A stretch of DNA of 64,000 nucleotides from positions 15,624,168 to 15,688,167 of the forward strand of contig OZ038531.1 of the NCBI GenBank assembly GCA_964036665.1. The letters are read 5' to 3'. The notes beneath the pieces were generated by a model that worked only from the letters and a program-made list of their open reading frames with translations, did not search any database and was not told the DNA's origin. Shown here piece by piece: positions 47,701 to 59,700 of the stretch. This DNA comes from Gordius sp. MW1 (Eukaryota > Nematomorpha > Gordioida > Gordea > Gordiidae). Position 1 is the stretch's first letter. Each line of letters begins with the position of its first letter. The translations under genes were made by a program, and so were the position numbers.

Positions 47701-50700
47701 TTATATGTCTCGAGAGGTTCCCCTAACAACGCTGGTACGTATTCATAAGCTATTATATTCTATATATCAAAAGGCTAATTTAAAATTTAGTTTTAATGTA
47801 TCCTTATTATGAACTTGGCATTTAGCCATCAATTTTTAGCCGTGAAGCGGATCGGATCTAGCCAAAAGATGTCTCGCTGGATACAACCTGACAAATGTCC
47901 TCAAATTTTAAAGCACATTTTGCAATTTGGCTCGGAAATTAAACGCTAAGACGGACATAGAATATTTGAAGGGCAAAATTAGCCTGAAAAGGCAAATCCC
48001 TAAATCTACTAAATTTTACGAATCTAAACCATTTTGAGACTAAATTTAATAACGTAGCTCCTCTGCTTTAGACGGAAAAAATTAATCTAGTAAATTTAGG
48101 AGTGTTTGATTTAGTTCCAAATATCTTACCTGCATTGTAGCTATAACCCATCTTCGAGCAGCGTTAAAAATATCCTGGTCACTTAATCTTGGATGCTTTT
48201 CTCTAATATTATCCGCTAATAAATTGTGCCAACGCATAAACAGTATGGCAAATAAGAGTAGTGGGGGATTTTCGTTAACCCGCGGATCGCCCAGCACTAT
48301 AAATTATAGTTTTGAAATAAATATGTAAACAAATGAAATAACAATTAAGTGATTAAAATAGCTATATAATCTGAAATATTAAATTAACAAAAAACAAAAC
48401 AAAATACCGAAAGCTTCTTTCAAATCCATTTGACTATGCTGATGAGGTGCATATAAATTGAACATGGGCACACCTTTGGTATTTAGGGGAGGGAATAGAT
48501 TTCCACCAGATGTCTCCAAACGTCCATCTTTGAAAGTTCTCATAGCTTGCAGCCATACCAATTTGGTATTGTAAACAAAGCTGGCATCTATCCAGCTAGT
48601 TACCTTGTTCAACTTAAATGAATAATAATTATCAGATCCCTTAGTTATTAAAATCAAATTTTCACAGCTATTAACTATTAGATTCAGAGGTCTGCGATTA
48701 CAAATATCCTTGGGCACAAACCCTTGGCTAGAAAGTGTTGTCAAACCACCCGACCATTAATTGGCCTAATTTTGGAGAAAGAATTAGCAAAGGAAGAGAG
48801 TGAAATGGAATCCCGCATAAAGACTATGTAATCCGCAAGCACAGTGTCAAATTTTAATGACGAGAAGGGGTTCATATTAACACATACGAATTTGAATATA
48901 AAAGTTTTAAAAAAGGGCAGTAATAAAATTAATAATCCATCATGGGCGTAGCCAGGATTGGAATCAGAGGGGGGCAAGAATGATTTAGGGAGGGGCAAAA
49001 TTAGAATTTTTTTAAATTTCAGCCATAGTTTGATAATATCTCTCAGATATTTTGGATTTAGAGGGGGGCAGCCGCCTCTCCCTGCCACCCCCTGGATACC
49101 CCCATAAGCCATAGGGTTACATAGCTTTAAGTAAAAATAAATGGAGTGGGACCTCAGCTTCAACCTTTGTTTAAATAGGTCATTATTAATATGAGCACTC
49201 AAACAACATATTACTGTTCAGCGTAATTGTCTTTAACATAAAGATTAAGGGGCGGAACAACAAAGTTGATATATTAGACCTAAAATGTGCTGGGTGCTTA
49301 TTCATATGAACATTAAATTAAGTTTTTAATTCTCTATTAAATTTAAGGGTTTTAATAATGAGGAGTGTTAAAAATGTCTATTTCAAGGGGCGTGGTATTT
49401 TTTTTTTTTTTTAAGTTAAAAATCTTTATTAGGTAAAATCTATATATATAGAAAATATAAAACACGATCAATAAATAAATAAATAAATAAAAAGCGTGAC
49501 TACTCTTCATCTTCATCGAGGGCCAGAGGCCAGGTGTCGGAAAATGCCTTATAATTGTATTTGGCAATTAAAATTCCTATTTTTTGGCGCAAAAGAAAAC
49601 TTGCTGAGTATTTTCCTTCGGGAGATCTTTTTCCTATCAATTTAAAGAAGGCTAATGCCTGTTTGCCAAAAGTGGCGGAACATGAAGCCACGATAGGGAT
49701 AAAAATTTTAGAAGGAATTATATCACGGTATTTATGAGTTTTGCCTGCTTCCGCTAGAGCTAACGGGTCAGCGTTATTGTTAGAGGGTGCAAATACGTCG
49801 ATGCAGGTAAAGTCTAAGATAGGAACTTACCGTCATCCCATGGAATTGTGGATGTTCCATCGGGGCGCATTCTACCCTCAAGAGTGGGTTCTGATAGTTC
49901 GAGAATGGAAGGGAAGCCGGCTTTTAGTAAAGCGGTTTGAATCAAAAGGTTGATCTTTTGATGGCGAATGAAACGGAATTTGTTAAGTTTACAATGTAAG
50001 GGGTGGTGGGCCCAAACATCCATTTGTTTCTTACAATTTTTACAAATCAATTGCTTGCAAATTGGGATCCCCAGTCTCAAGGCGATCGCATAAGTAATTT
50101 CGGGGTTTGATAGTAAGAGCCCGGAGAACTTGCTTGGAATGCATTCCAGCCATTCGTGACCAGAGTCAGTCGTTAGTGACCTGAGATTGAAATGCTGTAC
50201 GGCGTCACAACTCGAAAGTATGTAAGCGACGGAGCGTGACACTATACTGGCATCCCAATCTCGTTGTCTGACTGAATTTGGAATAATGGTTCCTGGCATT
50301 ACATTTTCAAGCCATGATGTTAAAGCAGTTTGCGTTAAAAAATCTTCAGTTTGGGTGGTCAATTTAAAAACGAGATCTTTAACTAGATTGTAAGACGAGA
50401 GAAAAGCTACTAGGCTAATGGTCAAAGGGGACCTTATTCCTAAACCTCCAAATTTAGTTGGAAGTGTGGCTTGTAACCAGCTAGTATCATTAAAAGATAA
50501 GTTTAAAATTTTTTTAGGAGATTTTTAATTGTGGATTCGTATAATTTAAGAATATCTGTATGTAAAAAAGCAGCAGCTGATCTAAAACAATGCTGAATCT
50601 TGGAGATATTAAAAAAGTTTTTTATCATAAAAAAAGCGTGATGTATAGGTAACAATTTTAAAAGATCCATTTTTGAGGCCAAAAAAGCTAAATGTTTATT

Positions 50701-53700
50701 TAAAAAGTCCTGCAAGCACGAAGATCCGCCTATAGGTGAACCGAGCATAGAAAGTTTTTCCTTAGCCACAATAGAATATGTTTTAAAAATGTAATTTTGA
50801 TCAAAGTTAGGGGGTTGTAAAACTTCGCATTTAGCATCATTAAGTGTTAGATTTAGGGACGTACAAAAGACTTTAATTATATTGATTGCTTTGGTTACTT
50901 CTTCATGGCTGCCTGCCAAAGTTGCATCATCGAGATACCATACATGTAATGAAAGGTTACACTGGATTGATTTGTTTTATTAGTTTTCGTATGTCACAAC
51001 AAAATAATGGGGGTCCTAATGGATCACCTTGTTGAAGGCCTTCTGCGGATTTTATTACAAAGGAGCCATATTTCAAAAGGGGTGTTATTTAAATGCATAG
51101 TGAAAAATTCCATAATGCTCAGTTGTTTGTGCTCAGTTTTTAATTCAACTTGCTCAGATTTTTAATTAAAAATGTTCAGTTTTTTTTATGCTCAGATTTT
51201 AATTAAAAAGTGCTCAGTTTTTTTGTAAACAAATGTTCAGTAATTTTTCAAAAAATATTCAGTTTTATTTCAAAAAATGTTAAGTTTTTTTTTCAAAAAA
51301 TATTCAGTTTTTTTCAAAAAAATGTTCAGTTTTTTTTCAAAAAAATATTTCGTTTTTTTTTCAAAATATGCTCAGTTGTTATTAAAATCACTAAATCTAA
51401 CCCTAACCCTGCCTATATTACATTTTGCCTATATTACATTTTGCACAGAAGTGTTATTGAGCTGTGGAAACGCTAGAGAGCTTTAATAATAGTTATAAAT
51501 TATTCATTTAAATCGCGTATTTATAAAAATTTTTATCTGTGGAAACCTTAGAGAGCTTTTATAATCGTTTTAAGTTATTACTCTATTTGTATAATAAAAA
51601 TTGTCTATATTAAGTACATAAATCAAAGTATATTAAAAACAAACAAAATGATGCCTTTAATAATCATTTATTAAAATAATATATTTAAAAACCTAATAAA
51701 ATGTTATAGCTGCTATATATAAGTGATATAACGAAAAATATTTTGAGGTGTAATAGCTCAGTGGATTCAACGTCTGACTAGCAGCTTCAATAGCTCGTAC
51801 CTCGCAGGTTCGATACCCGCACCTATCTCGTTTTAATTAAAAATTAAAACCACTTTGCATAAAAAAACATGGCAAGTATAATTTATCTCTGAGCAAATAA
51901 ATAAAAATCTGAACATTTAATAAAAAACTTAACATTTAATTCAAAACTTGGCAAATTGAATAAAAAACTTGGAAAATGGCAATAAAAACTTTGCACTTTG
52001 AATAAAAAACTATGCAAAATAATTTGTTCTCTTTCAAAAGGGATGGGCATCCATAACTTAACAGAGTATAGTTGGAGTATTGTGGAAAGTCTTCTAAAAA
52101 ATTCTCCATAAAAACATTTCTATTAAGTTGGTTAAAAGCATTAGTGAAATCTAGTTTGACTAGACAGTGGTCGGGGGGTAAATTTTGTAGGGTGATCCGG
52201 CCTGCATGGCAAGCAGCCTCACATCCTCCCTTAACACCAGAGCTGTTAAGAACTAGTTCATTTTGAACTAGTTCATAGAACTAGTTCATTTTTTTCTGAA
52301 CTTAGAACTGAACTAGTTACCTTCCCAAAAATTTGAACTGTGAACTTGAACTAGTTCATTTTTTTAAGATTCAACTTGAACTTGAACTAGTTATTTTTTT
52401 TCTAATTCTGAACCTGAACTTGAACTATACAATGTAATTGAACTAGTTCATCACAAATATATTATTTAAAATAAATTTATAAGCCGAGTGTATATGCGTC
52501 AACAATTTGACGTGCATGGTCTTGTCGGTAATCATACAGACACACAGTAACCGCAAATTTTTGATTTTAAAACACAAAATTTTTTAGAAAAGATGGATAC
52601 CATTTCTGAAGTAGATAATAGGAACGAGGCAGCTCAATCTACCTTTTTACCTTGGCCTTCAATGGAAGAATACTTCAAATATGTATCTTCAGATAAAGAT
52701 TCATTCAAAGTTAAGTGCAAACTATGCACTAAAGTTGTGGCGGCTTCAAGAACCTCAACAGCCAATTTATGGAGACATATAAGAATAACGTATTATAATT
52801 TATAATATAAAATCTAGGTGTCTCACTATCAAAAACATGATGAGATTAAGAAGGCTGTCAAGAATAAGGCTGGAAAAAGTTGTGAAGCTAACAAAAAGTT
52901 AACACAGACCTTAATTGACAGGCCTTTAAACCAAAATTCCCCAATGGCCATTATCAAATATATAATCAATGGTAATCAACCATTTTCGCTATGTGATGAT
53001 GAGCACTCCAATGAATTGTTGAGGGCTTTTAATCCAAAAGCAAAAACAATTTGTAGGCAAACACTCACAGGGAAGGTGATGAAATTTGCTGCAAAGATGA
53101 AAGATACAATTAGAACAAAGTTAATGGCACCCAAGTATGTATGTACAACTGCAGACTGTTGGACAGCATTTAATAAGTACTTATTAATTTCTCTAAAATT
53201 GTCAATTTATTTTTTTTGTTAGGTCATTTATTGGGGTAACAGCTCATTGGATAGACGATGAGAGTCTTAAAAGAGTTGATGCAGTTCTAGCCTGCAAATG
53301 TTTAGAGGGGAGGCACTCTTTTGATGTTATATGCAAATCCCTTACTCAAATTTACAAAGAGTACCATATTCAAAACAAAAATATCTGTACAATTACTGAC
53401 AACGGATCTAATTTCGTTAAAGCATTCAGGTACTATTTATATAATTCTTCTTTCCTAACTTTTATATAGGATTTTTAATGAAAATGATGAGATGCAGGAG
53501 GAAGTAGTATCTCTTAAGGATATACTTGATCGGGCTGGTTTAGAGGGACATAATCAAAATGATTATGATTATCTACCCAAACATAAGAGATGTGCTTGTC
53601 ACACCCTAAATCTGATTGCTACAAGTGATGTTAACAAGCTTTTGAAAAACAATAATGCGTTTACTAAATTATATAATTCTTCATTCTGTAAGTGCCAGGC

Positions 53701-56700
53701 ACTTTGGAACCTCAATAGCAGATCCACATTATCGGCACAAACCATACGTAACCGTTTTGGGTGTAATATACCCTACCCTGTAGTAACTAGATGGAATTCA
53801 ACATTTGATTCCATCTCTGTTATAATAAAAATGATTCAAAATAAGCCTAGTGATTATCATACTCTCTGTGATGAATTGAGGCTTGAAAGGCTTTCTTTGG
53901 AAGAATCAAATTTTTTACAGGAATATCACTTAGTGAGTCATTATTTTAAATTTATTTAATTTTTTTTAGGTAATGGAACCACTTGCTAAGGCCCTTAAAA
54001 TTGTGTAGGGGCAAACATACATGTATATGGCTTATTATACACCTACCATAAGCCAGATTCAGTTATGTCTGCAGAATATGTTAAACTTAAAATGGGCTCA
54101 ACCATTAAAAGATGCTATTTTGAAAGGAATAAACATCAGGTATCAAATATAAATGGATTCTAATATATAAATCATATGGTTTTAAGATTTCCTGATCTCT
54201 ATGATGAGGAAAATATAATTGCAGCTGTCCTGCATCCAATTTTTAAGACAGACTGGGCTTGGATCCGGTCACCAGAAAATGTGGAGGAAAGGTCCAGAAT
54301 CTTAAAAGCAATAAATTTACTAGTGCCTCAAACAACTGAAAATATGGAGGTGCATGATACACAGAATGGTTTAGATTTTTTTGATATAATACGTGAGAAT
54401 TCTAATAGAGAAACAATTGAAGACTATATTAAATTAAATAATACCTCATTCGATGTATTCGATGAATTTCCCAATCTAAAGCAAATTTTTATAAAATTTA
54501 ATGTTTGCCTCCCATCTAGTGCTCCAGTTGAAAGGCTTTTCAGTCTGGGAAAGCTTATATTTGGAGATAAACGTACTTGTTTATTAAACGATAATTTTGA
54601 GAACAATATTTTATTAAAGTCCAATGGACATCTACTTTCACATGATTTTTATTGTAAATTATAATTGTATATTGTTTGTAATAAAGATTTTAAACATTGT
54701 ATAGTTGATGATTTTGTTATATATGAATATTTCCTTAAATTAGATTTTCAAATATATAATAAACTATGAAATTTATTTAAAATTTTGGATAGCTCTCAAA
54801 AAAACTGATTTTAATTTAGGAATCATTGCCTAAATTAAAACTTTATCATATTTAAAAAAATGAACTGAACTTTGAACTGAACTTTAACTAGTTATTTTTG
54901 TAAAATTGAACTATTAACTTGAACTAGTTACATTTTTTCCTACATGAACTTGAACTTGAACTAGTTACTTTTGAAAAAAAAATGAACTTGAACTTGAACT
55001 AATGATTTTTCAAATTGAACTATGAACTTGAACTAGTTCGTAACATAGATGAACTTTAACAGCTCTGCTTAACACCAAAGCCTAATTGATGAGGTGTTAG
55101 GGTATTGGACAATTCAGGTTTTATGCGTTTACAAATTATTTTAGATATATCCTGCGGAATACATTCCCAATGGCTATTGGCCTTAGGGAGTTATTGGGTT
55201 TTTTTAAAGCTAAGAGTCGAGCTCCAAAAAGAACTGGCCTAATTTCTTGAGGGATTTTTGCATTGATAATTAAGTTGCAAAGGAGGGTTAAAGAATCAAG
55301 TAGAGAACATGAATTATTATTCTTTAAATTAATTAGATCTTGCAGGAAGTTAGGTTTTATGCCATCTAGTCCTGCTGCAGAATCAATGGGAAATGAATTA
55401 ATAGCTTCACTGATTTCTTGGGAAGATAAATTCAATGAAGAAGTACTGTTTGGGTATTTAAATGCATGTTGAGATATGGGATGTAATATATTAATCTGGT
55501 TGAATGAGTCTTGGTTGGCTAAAACCATAGTGTGATTATTATAGAACTCATTTAAAGCTCCTCTCAAGTTGTAAGAATTAAGTTTTTTTGAGATTCTATT
55601 TGCTTTCTGTTGTAAGGATGTGTCTATAATTGATGTTTGTTTAGTTGGTGTGGGATTGCATAAACCATTATTGAGATTTAAAATTGCATCTTTGATATGC
55701 TTGGATAAGTTAACTTCTTTTTTAGGAGGAACAAATAAAATTTTGAATGCTAAATTGAATAACTTGTCCCAACCCATAGGATTTTCAGGATCATTTCCAA
55801 TTGATTAGATGGTGTTTATCAATTGTTGTTGTAAGGCTGGGCGAGCACCTCTTGGAATCCTATTTATAGTGTTGGGGAAGGATTGAGCAAGGAATGCATT
55901 GCTCCATGTGAAATTAGGCTCTTGATCACTGATTTGATAATTAAAAGCTTGAGTTTTAAAAGGTGATTCTATGGGATTAGAGGGCTCAATTGTTTGTTCA
56001 ATATTAAGGGTTAGGGGAGGTTTAAGAATGTCTGGTGGGGTCTTTTGTCCTGAGAAAGGGCAACGAAGGGTTATAGGGCCATGTAATAAGAAACAATTAT
56101 TTTTGTTCAAAGATAGTTTCCTGTTGCAGGATGGGCATAGCGCTTTCTTCAAAACCATTGTGGTTATTTATATATGAATGTGTTCCAAAGGAATAAGAAT
56201 AATAACATTATTAAAGTAAGTATATGTCTTGGGTTCAAAATGTCACAGTCCAAAATGTCACACGAATATCACGAAAAATTAAATCTCAAATGGGGAGGGA
56301 ATTTGATGTACATCTAATCCTAACCCAACCCCTAACCTAAAACGCTGACCTAAAACACTACCCAATGGAAATTATGCGCTTGCGCAATGAGTAATTGCGA
56401 ATCTCACGATCGTGAGATTCGCGAATCTCACGATGTGGCTTTGTTACATTTTGGACTGTGACATTTTGAAACGATACCTAAGTATATATCTCTTACGTTG
56501 AATCTGGTTCAATTGACAAAAGTTCATTTGTAAAAATCCCTAAATATCAAAATCTAACCCTATATCTAAATCTAACCCTTGCCTATATTACATTTTGCCC
56601 ATATAAATTTTGCACAGAAGTGAAATTTACAAAATAAATGATAATAATATTGGAAGACTTACCAAACGCAGAGGGTTTTAAGTCACACTTATAACTGCGC

Positions 56701-59700
56701 ATGCGCATAAGCAATTATTGCCTGTATTAGATTTTGTGGAGTTAAAAACATAAAAAAGTTATTAAACTAGCATGCGCATAAGCAATTATTGTCTATATTA
56801 GGTTTTGATTATGTTAGATTTTGCACAGAAGCGATTTTTTTAAAGAACGGGAGTTTAGAGATTTAGAGATTTAGAGATTTTTACAAATGAACTTTTGTCA
56901 ATTGAAACGATACCCTTACGTTAAATTAGGAACAGCTGTTACTAAATCTATATATATAAAGTAAAGTGTATATATGTATGTAAGGGCTAATCTTTGAAAC
57001 TACCGGCCCGATTCGCGCGAAAATTTACCCCTAGGTTCCCAGGGCGGCCAGGGGTAAAATAGCTTTTTCAGATTTCTAAAATTCCTTTTAATTTTCAAGA
57101 TATTGGGTTTTATGCGTTTTGACGTTCAATAAAATGTCAATCAAACGCACTTCCTCGCGTTCGTCGAAAATTTGAATATACAGACAGTTCTGTAGTAAAG
57201 TGTATCACTTATAGTAGTTTGTAGTAAAACGTAATCTTTTCTTAACGGTGACAATATAAAATTTATGAATTAAATTTCTTAAACGTCATCTTTTCTTAAC
57301 GGTGACAAGACAACATAACATTTATGAATTAAATTTCTTAAACGTCATCTTTTCTTAACGGTGACAACATAAAATTAATGAATTAACCTGAAATAAATAA
57401 AATTATAGATTATTTGAGAAAATATATAGGTGAAGAAGATGAATTTTTCTCATTATCATTAAATGAGATATTTTAAATGAGAAAGATGAAAGTATATATA
57501 ATTTAAATGTAATATAAAATAGTCCAACGTTGATTATTCTGAGTAAATGCTATTAATATATAAATGTCATTATTTATCTATCATTAATTTTAATTAAATG
57601 AGATATTTAAATGAGAATAAATTCTGAAACTACCGGCCCGATTCGCGCGAAACTTTACCCGTAGGTTCTCAGGGCGGCCAGGTGTAAAATAGCTTTTTCA
57701 GATTGCTAAAATTCCTTTTAGTTTTAAAAATATCGGACATTTCTCGGCCTTTTGGTTTTAAAAAAGGGCTAAATTCTGAAACTTCAGATCCGATTCGAGC
57801 GAAAATTTAGCCGTAGATGCCCAGATAGGCCAGGGGTAAAATAGCTTTTTCAGATTCCTAAAATACCTTTTTGTTTTAAAAATATCTGACATTTCCCGTC
57901 CAGTTTCATTTATAGCAGCATATACAATAATGACGTCATACATACAAAGCTGAAGTTTTCTCGAATTAGATATTTAAAAGTATAATAAAAATGTTACAGT
58001 ATACGGTTAAAATTATTGGGGTTTAACAGACTATTTAAATTAAATAAATAAAATTTAAATTATGCAGTTTTTGTCATTATTATCACGTGGTCGATCATAG
58101 AAGCATATTTTTAATAATTATCCATCCTTCAATTAATTATTTTATTATATTAAAGAAAATTGTATTTTAAATAAATCAGCTAACTGGAAAAATAAAATAA
58201 TGGTATTATTGTATAATAAGTAACAGCATTAATAAGGAATTTTTTCAAAAACATTTAATTTTTGTCGGATTTGATGATTAAAACAGAATTTGCATTTGGT
58301 TTGTCTTATTATATAAATATATACTAAAAGTAGTGGGTTCATAAAATTATTCGGACCTTTCACATTATAAATTATTTCATATATGACCCCATTTTAGATA
58401 AGTCTTATTAATAGCTTATACTTAATTAACCACTTAAGGACTGAGCCAAAGCAACGCTTGGCCGGGCACAGCTAGTGTTTTATAAACACAAGGCTTTGAA
58501 GCAAGAGCTTGCAGATTCAATACCACCTTCGCCACTTATTTCAAAGATTAAAAATATTTCACATCGTCAACACGGCTGTCAGGCTTGGATAGCCGAGTGT
58601 CATCCCTGATCCAACTTCTATATGAAAGTTGAGAATAATGAAAGTAATAAGAGCGCTAGAGCGTCCTCTGTAAACGACGCGCATGGTAGGCGCTTTTATC
58701 ATGTGAAAAGTCAACAACGGTCACTTCATCTTCCGCAAACGGATGTAGTTAAAGAAACTAGTTTGCTAAAGGCAAGATTGAGAGTGGGCTCTCTAAATGT
58801 TGGAACGATGACCGATGCCGAAAAGTTGCTGACACCCTCAGCAAGCGACGGTCGATATAGCATGTGTACAAGAAACAAGATGGAAAGGCGCAAAAGCAAG
58901 ATTGATAGGTGAAGGCTATAAACTTTAATTCAATGGCCTAGATACGAATAAAAATGGGGTGGCAATCAGACTAGCCTCCCATCTGCAAGATAAAGTCATT
59001 GAGGTACAAAGAAAAAGTGGGCCACTCATGATGTTGAAACTATGCATAGAGGGTCAAATGATTAATGTAGTGTCCGGATATGCTCCGCAAACAGGATGCA
59101 CAGATGAAGAAAAAGAGGACTTTCGGAAAGAATTAGACGAAACCCTGCAAATGATACCCAAGATAGTTATAAATGGAGCGGATATGAATGGTTGTGTAGG
59201 CAAAACAAGAGAAGGATTTGAACGATACCATGGTGGAAATGGATATGGAGCAAGAAACGATGAAGGCGACGAAATATTGAAAATTGCCGTGGCATTTAAT
59301 TTGGCCATCACAAATGCCTTCTTCAAAAAGAATGTAAATCACCTAATAACGTACAAAAGTGGAAATCGGTCCTCACAGATTGACTTCCTCCTAATATCAA
59401 GAAAAGAATTAAAGAATGTACGCGATAGTAAGGTTATACCAGGTGAGGCTATTGCAGCCCAGCATAGACTTGTTGTGATGGACTATACCATCCCCAAGGC
59501 GAAAACACAAAAACCGTAGAGATTAAATAGGAAAATCAAATGACTCTGGCTACCAAAATTGAAAAAATATTTATAATGATCAAATAATTGAAGCTGCAAA
59601 TAGATAATCAGCACAAAGATATGTGGAATAACACAGAACACGGTACGATCAGTAGCGAGATGTTTTATAGAAGAAGAAACAAGGTATACAAATAGATAAG

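Larger units (their letters stand above)
49390..56170 (-). mobile_element. LINE with REL endonuclease, about 3 kb, split by two insertions
   Basis: A non-LTR retrotransposon on the minus strand. Its A-tail appears as a T16 run at about 49,390. From 5' to 3': an N-terminal zinc-binding start 'CPSCNRKLSLNKNNCF' (56,140); 'AAGLDGIKPNFLQDL' and 'EIRPVLFGARLLALKKPNNSLRPIAIG' (55,400-55,180); 'LGFGVKGGCEAACHAGRIT' and 'LVKLDFTNAFN' (55,090-52,140); 'LQQGDPLGP' (51,030) and 'WYLDDATLAGS' (50,930); thumb; CCHC 'CKNCKKQMDVWAHHPLHC' (50,040) and 'GRMRPDGTSTIPW' (49,860); C-terminus 49,500. At least two frame changes (near 55,790 and 50,950) show it is no longer active. The insertions are a hAT element (52,238-55,067) and a foldback element (51,082-52,031). 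Without them it is about 3.0 kb. Confidence 0.88.

Noticed and set aside
48613-48744. Extension of Duox exon 4 upstream through the longer open frame
   Set aside because: The extra residues do not match the family, whereas the acceptor at 48,613-48,614 gives 'REQ-LNKVTSWID' exactly as expected.
51395-51410. CTAACCCTAACCC as a telomere-like tract
   Set aside because: Only two repeats, inside a mobile element and shared with a MITE at 56.5 kb; not a telomere.
51210-51486. Phe/Ser-rich frames of 69-88 codons
   Set aside because: Translation of the TCAGTTTTTT stutter in the foldback element.
58490-58560. tRNA-like stretch after the Helitron end (AGATTCAATACC)
   Set aside because: The B-box match is weak and there is no A box at the right distance.
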